NCBI GenBank assembly: GCA_039024895.1
Contig: JBCCPJ010000020.1
Span: 1-64,000 of the forward strand
Source: JAJDOD01 sp039024895
Lineage (GTDB): Bacteria; Pseudomonadota; Alphaproteobacteria; Rhodobacterales; Rhodobacteraceae
DNA length: 64,000 bases
Direction: 5' to 3'
The notes under the pieces are model-generated. The model had not been told where the DNA came from and made no database searches. It saw nothing but the letters and a program-made list of their open reading frames with translations. Below, in pieces: positions 61,242 through 64,000 of this stretch (its first letter is position 1; every line of letters starts with the position of its first letter). Made by a program: the position numbers and the translations under genes.

Positions 61242-62122
61242 GAAACGGTCTCGAACGCGCGTTTCTTCAGCCCCTTCTGGATCTCATAGATCGAGATTGG
61301 GACATCCGGTTGCGGCTGTGGAATCCGAATGGGGATGTCCTTGAGGCGCGGTGTCAGCGTCGGTGTCCCGCAAAGCATGCGCGTATTGTAATCCTCGATA
61401 CCGTCCCACTTGGTCATTGATCCCATGATTGGGAAAGCATCCGCCGCCATCATCTCGTAAAACAGAATGCGCCGGGAGCGGTCGGAGGTATTAAGCGCGG
61501 AACCGTGCACGATGCGCCCGTGGTGAATACTGATCGACCCCGCTGGACCGGTGAGTTCCACCGCGTCCGCCGGGTTAAGACCAACGGCTTCGGGCAAGAA
61601 GGCACCGGCAAACACGCCATCCACATGATGGTCGTAAACCGGCCCTATGTGGCTACCGGGATAGACCTTTAACGGCCCGTTTTCGCTGGCCATGTCATCG
61701 ATGATCACGCCGATGGCCAGAATGTCGTCATTGGTGTGCGGGTAGAAAGCGTAGTCCTGATGCCACTCGACCGCCGCGCCGTAACCGGCGGACTTCATGT
61801 TCAGCTTTGTCGTATGCAGGCGAAGGTCGGGTCCGATCAGATCGCGGGCGGGGGCCAGAATATGATCCGAGTACATGAGGTCGCGAAAAACATCGCTGAT
61901 GGTGTGCGGCAGTTTGATCCGCCGCAATCTCGGATCGTCGCGCCTATGGGTGTCTTCAAGATCGAGCCGCTCGTTGGACGCGGTCATGGCACGCGCTTCT
62001 TCCTCGAACCGGGCGATTTCATCGCGGATTTCGGTCAGAATATTATCGGGCAAATGTCCTTCGAGCACCAGAAAGCCGGTCTCGCGATAGGCCTCGATCT
62101 GTTCTTGGCTCAGGCACTCCAT
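61238..62122 (-). CDS. Phytanoyl-CoA dioxygenase family protein
   Basis: A 294-residue Fe(II)/2-oxoglutarate oxygenase of the PhyH family. The metal HxD is AVEWHQDYAFYPH near 117-129. The second His and the 2-oxoglutarate Arg are in ISIHHGRIVHGSALNTSDRSRR near 197-218. PhyH enzymes hydroxylate small molecules such as ectoine, CoA esters or N-methyl groups. It is the second gene of the operon. Confidence 0.92.
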   Translation of the reverse strand: MECLSQEQIEAYRETGFLVLEGHLPDNILTEIRDEIARFEEEARAMTASNERLDLEDTHRRDDPRLRRIKLPHTISDVFRDLMYSDHILAPARDLIGPDLRLHTTKLNMKSAGYGAAVEWHQDYAFYPHTNDDILAIGVIIDDMASENGPLKVYPGSHIGPVYDHHVDGVFAGAFLPEAVGLNPADAVELTGPAGSISIHHGRIVHGSALNTSDRSRRILFYEMMAADAFPIMGSMTKWDGIEDYNTRMLCGTPTLTPRLKDIPIRIPQPQPDVPISIYEIQKGLKKRAFETVS

Positions 62123-62166
62123 GGCATATCCTCCCTCCGCGACAGTGACCTTGGGTCAGCCGATGG

Positions 62167-63147
62167 TCAAGTGGCGGTCAGACGTTCCGCTTCCAAGGTT
62201 AACTCCAAGGTGCGCCGCCCTGCAGTTCCATCGTTCAAGGGCTGCTCTTGGCCCGCAATGACCCGGGCGAAATGCTCCAATTGCAAAACCAGCGGCACCC
62301 CGTCGCCATGGGGAACCTGCACGGCGTTTGGCACCGCGCCCCAATCGCGGGCGCCGTGAAAAAGCGTAAGCGCGGGGAACGCGATCGCGCCGTCCGTCCC
62401 CGTAATCGTCATGGAAGTCTCTCCGGTTTGTGCGATATTCGGATTCTCCCCCGTTCCGTGCTCGAAACCCCAGGGCGAGGCGGCGCAATCGGCGAAAGCG
62501 ATTGTGGCGATCACACCGGAGACAAACCGCAATACCACGCCGCCGCTTTCCACCCGCGCCGTCTGCCGCACGGCGTTGGCGCCCAGACCGGCAACATCAG
62601 CAACCTCGCCAAAGAGAAACTGCAACAGGTCCAGTTCGTGGCTCACATTCATCCGCACCGGCGCGCCCTCCGGCCCCTGTCGCCATGCCAGATCGAAATA
62701 GTCGGCGGGCTTCTGTACCGACCACATGACATTCGCCAGCACCGGTTGACCGATCCGGGGCAGGGCGCTCTTCAACGCTGTGACGCGCGGATGAAACCGC
62801 CGGTGGTGACCGGTCAGAATATGGACGCCCCGAGCCTCCGCCGTCGCGATCATCCGCGATGCGCCTGCCACATCCGACGCAATGGGTTTCTCGATCAACG
62901 CATGCCAGCCCCGTTCCGCGGCTTGATCGAACAGGGCTTCGTGAAACTGCGTCGGGGTCGCAATGACAACCCCGTCCAACTCGCCGTCAAAGGCGTCAAA
63001 TGTCGGCACCCAAGGCGCATCCGCCAGCGTTGCCGATGCCGGGTCCGGATCGATGATCGCGGCCAAGCTCAACTCGGGATGCTCAGCAATATGGGCCAAA
63101 TGGCGGCGACCAATGGCTCCAGCCCCCAAAACGGCGAGACGTGTCAT
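62167..63147 (-). CDS. Gfo/Idh/MocA-family oxidoreductase
   Basis: A 326-residue NAD(P) dehydrogenase. LAVLGAGAIGRRHLAHIAEH near 4-23 is the cofactor motif and IEKPIASDVAGASRMIATAE near 92-111 the EKP motif. The substrate domain includes HHRRFHPRVTALKSALPRIG and VSHELDLLQFLFGEVADVAG. ATG 63147 follows GGGAGGACA; upstream residues in the longer frame have no fold. First gene of the six-gene operon. Confidence 0.88.
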   Translation of the reverse strand: MTRLAVLGAGAIGRRHLAHIAEHPELSLAAIIDPDPASATLADAPWVPTFDAFDGELDGVVIATPTQFHEALFDQAAERGWHALIEKPIASDVAGASRMIATAEARGVHILTGHHRRFHPRVTALKSALPRIGQPVLANVMWSVQKPADYFDLAWRQGPEGAPVRMNVSHELDLLQFLFGEVADVAGLGANAVRQTARVESGGVVLRFVSGVIATIAFADCAASPWGFEHGTGENPNIAQTGETSMTITGTDGAIAFPALTLFHGARDWGAVPNAVQVPHGDGVPLVLQLEHFARVIAGQEQPLNDGTAGRRTLELTLEAERLTAT

Positions 63148-63254
63148 GCAATGTCCTCCCGCCCACGCAATGGAAAATCTCCGTGGGAAGTGCAACGGGA
63201 AATCGTGAGATCGGACGGGCGCAACAACCGCCTTCAACACGGCTTAGACAGAGG

Positions 63255-63983
63255 TCAGCCGCGCCGTGCAAATAGATCGCCCGATGTCGCCGCGTGGTCC
63301 TGAGGTGCAAGCCACGCCTTTACCGCTCCGCCATCGCGCCACTCGGGCCAGAGGAAGGCGCCGCTTTCGCCCTGCACGATATTGAAATTCGTATGTCCCA
63401 TGGCCGTCAGTTGATCCACGAGCGCCACAGTCAATTCGGGCATAGCGGGCAGAAACTCTACCGAGATCAACGGGACCTCGTGGGAAAGCCCTGATAAAAC
63501 AGCCGCTTCACCCCCTTCAACATCGATTTTGATGTAGCGCGGCAAGCCGTGTTCCGCGATCAGAGCGTCGAGCGTGACGACTTCAACGCTTTGCGTCTTG
63601 TCCCAATTGACATGTTCAAAGCCCACCGACGATTTGCTCGCACGGATAAAATCGGTGCTGACGGTCGAGACCGTCGGATGGCGCGATGATACGGCCAACT
63701 CCGCTTGTGTATTCTCGCGCCCGACAGCCACGCCCAATACGGTGACACCCGGCGGGCAGCTCTGTTTCAAGAAGGTGAAGAATGGCTCCTGGGGCTCAAT
63801 CGCCACCACCCGCACGCCGTTCGCCCACATGGCGCGGGTCCTGTTCCCCACATGGGCGCCCACATCGAAAACCAAATCGCCCTTGCTCAGCAGCACGCGA
63901 TAGAATTTGCGCCAGCGTTTCAACGCAAACGGATTGAGATAGATAAAAAGAGATCGCAAAAAGGGTAGGTTCAAGCGGGTCAC
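63255..63983 (-). CDS. FkbM-family methyltransferase
   Basis: A 242-residue SAM-dependent methyltransferase. The SAM site DLVFDVGAHVGNRTRAMW is near 36-53 and AIEPQEPFFTFLKQ follows; YIKIDVEGGEAAVLSGLSHE near 150-170 is the FkbM signature. GTG 63983 follows AAGGGGG and lies 17 bases from the right edge, so a more upstream start cannot be excluded. FkbM enzymes methylate hydroxyls, often of sugars or polyketides; the target is not evident. Confidence 0.85.
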   Translation of the reverse strand: MTRLNLPFLRSLFIYLNPFALKRWRKFYRVLLSKGDLVFDVGAHVGNRTRAMWANGVRVVAIEPQEPFFTFLKQSCPPGVTVLGVAVGRENTQAELAVSSRHPTVSTVSTDFIRASKSSVGFEHVNWDKTQSVEVVTLDALIAEHGLPRYIKIDVEGGEAAVLSGLSHEVPLISVEFLPAMPELTVALVDQLTAMGHTNFNIVQGESGAFLWPEWRDGGAVKAWLAPQDHAATSGDLFARRG

Positions 63984-64000
63984 CCCATACCCCCTTGCCA

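Noticed and set aside
62248..63303. A 351-residue plus-strand frame opposite the Gfo/Idh gene
   Set aside because: Antisense shadow rich in Arg/Pro/His; the minus strand carries the real Rossmann motif.

Overview
This window looks like chromosomal DNA of a marine alphaproteobacterium of the Rhodobacteraceae (Roseobacter group). The basis is the run pcm-tolC-popZ-like, a dnaG-rpoD pair, a soxBDAG sarcosine oxidase operon, an Anbu peptidase operon, the high-GC codon use, and a GC-rich intergenic repeat of a type I recall from roseobacters. This assignment is an inference from gene content; no 16S rRNA is present.

Layout. 1-483: the end of an IS3-type insertion sequence that has cut off a pyrF gene, then AT-rich DNA abutting the 3' end of a tRNA-Cys (484-557). 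700-7400: envelope and housekeeping genes (pcm, tolC, popZ-like, a membrane protein, a PilZ protein, homoserine dehydrogenase, a small lipoprotein, a membrane protein). 7483-10603: three TadE/TadG-like pseudopilin and von Willebrand genes on the minus strand. 10882-12315: glutamate dehydrogenase. 12667-17736: soxB-soxD-soxA-soxG, heterotetrameric sarcosine oxidase. 17780-19185: remains of an RHS polymorphic toxin locus with an apparently intact immunity-like gene, abutting dnaG (19190) and rpoD (21242). 23264-25914: a low-GC orphan gene and four small genes (SRPBCC, DM13, HlyU, YjbQ).

25919-36712: a LacI-regulated sugar uptake and catabolism locus (binding protein, two permeases, ATPase, GH2 beta-mannosidase, TIM-barrel isomerase, Gfo/Idh oxidoreductase, DapA-type aldolase). 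It probably imports and degrades a beta-mannoside or related glycoside by an oxidative route, since no sugar kinase is present. 36889-41692: the Anbu operon (ATP-grasp, alpha-E, transglutaminase, Anbu peptidase, then an SDR). 41802-47702: the leucine/isovalerate (liu) operon from 3-methylcrotonyl-CoA to acetoacetate, with an uncharacterised gene between the two carboxylase subunits and a perfect 14-bp palindrome upstream.

48025-51884: glpD, a NeuC-type UDP-GlcNAc 2-epimerase and a beta-hydroxyacid dehydrogenase. 52081-56011: a secreted caspase-like protein converging on two small envelope genes. 56242-63983, all minus strand: an aminotransferase, then a tightly overlapped six-gene operon (Gfo/Idh, PhyH dioxygenase, FAD amine oxidase, beta-hydroxyacid dehydrogenase, DMT transporter, SDR) with no pathway I recognise, preceded by an FkbM methyltransferase.

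Most notable for follow-up: the Anbu operon, the degraded RHS toxin/immunity island beside dnaG, the four-copy intergenic repeat, the caspase-like locus, and the PhyH/DAO operon. Everything here was read by eye; family assignments come from motif recognition, not database searches.
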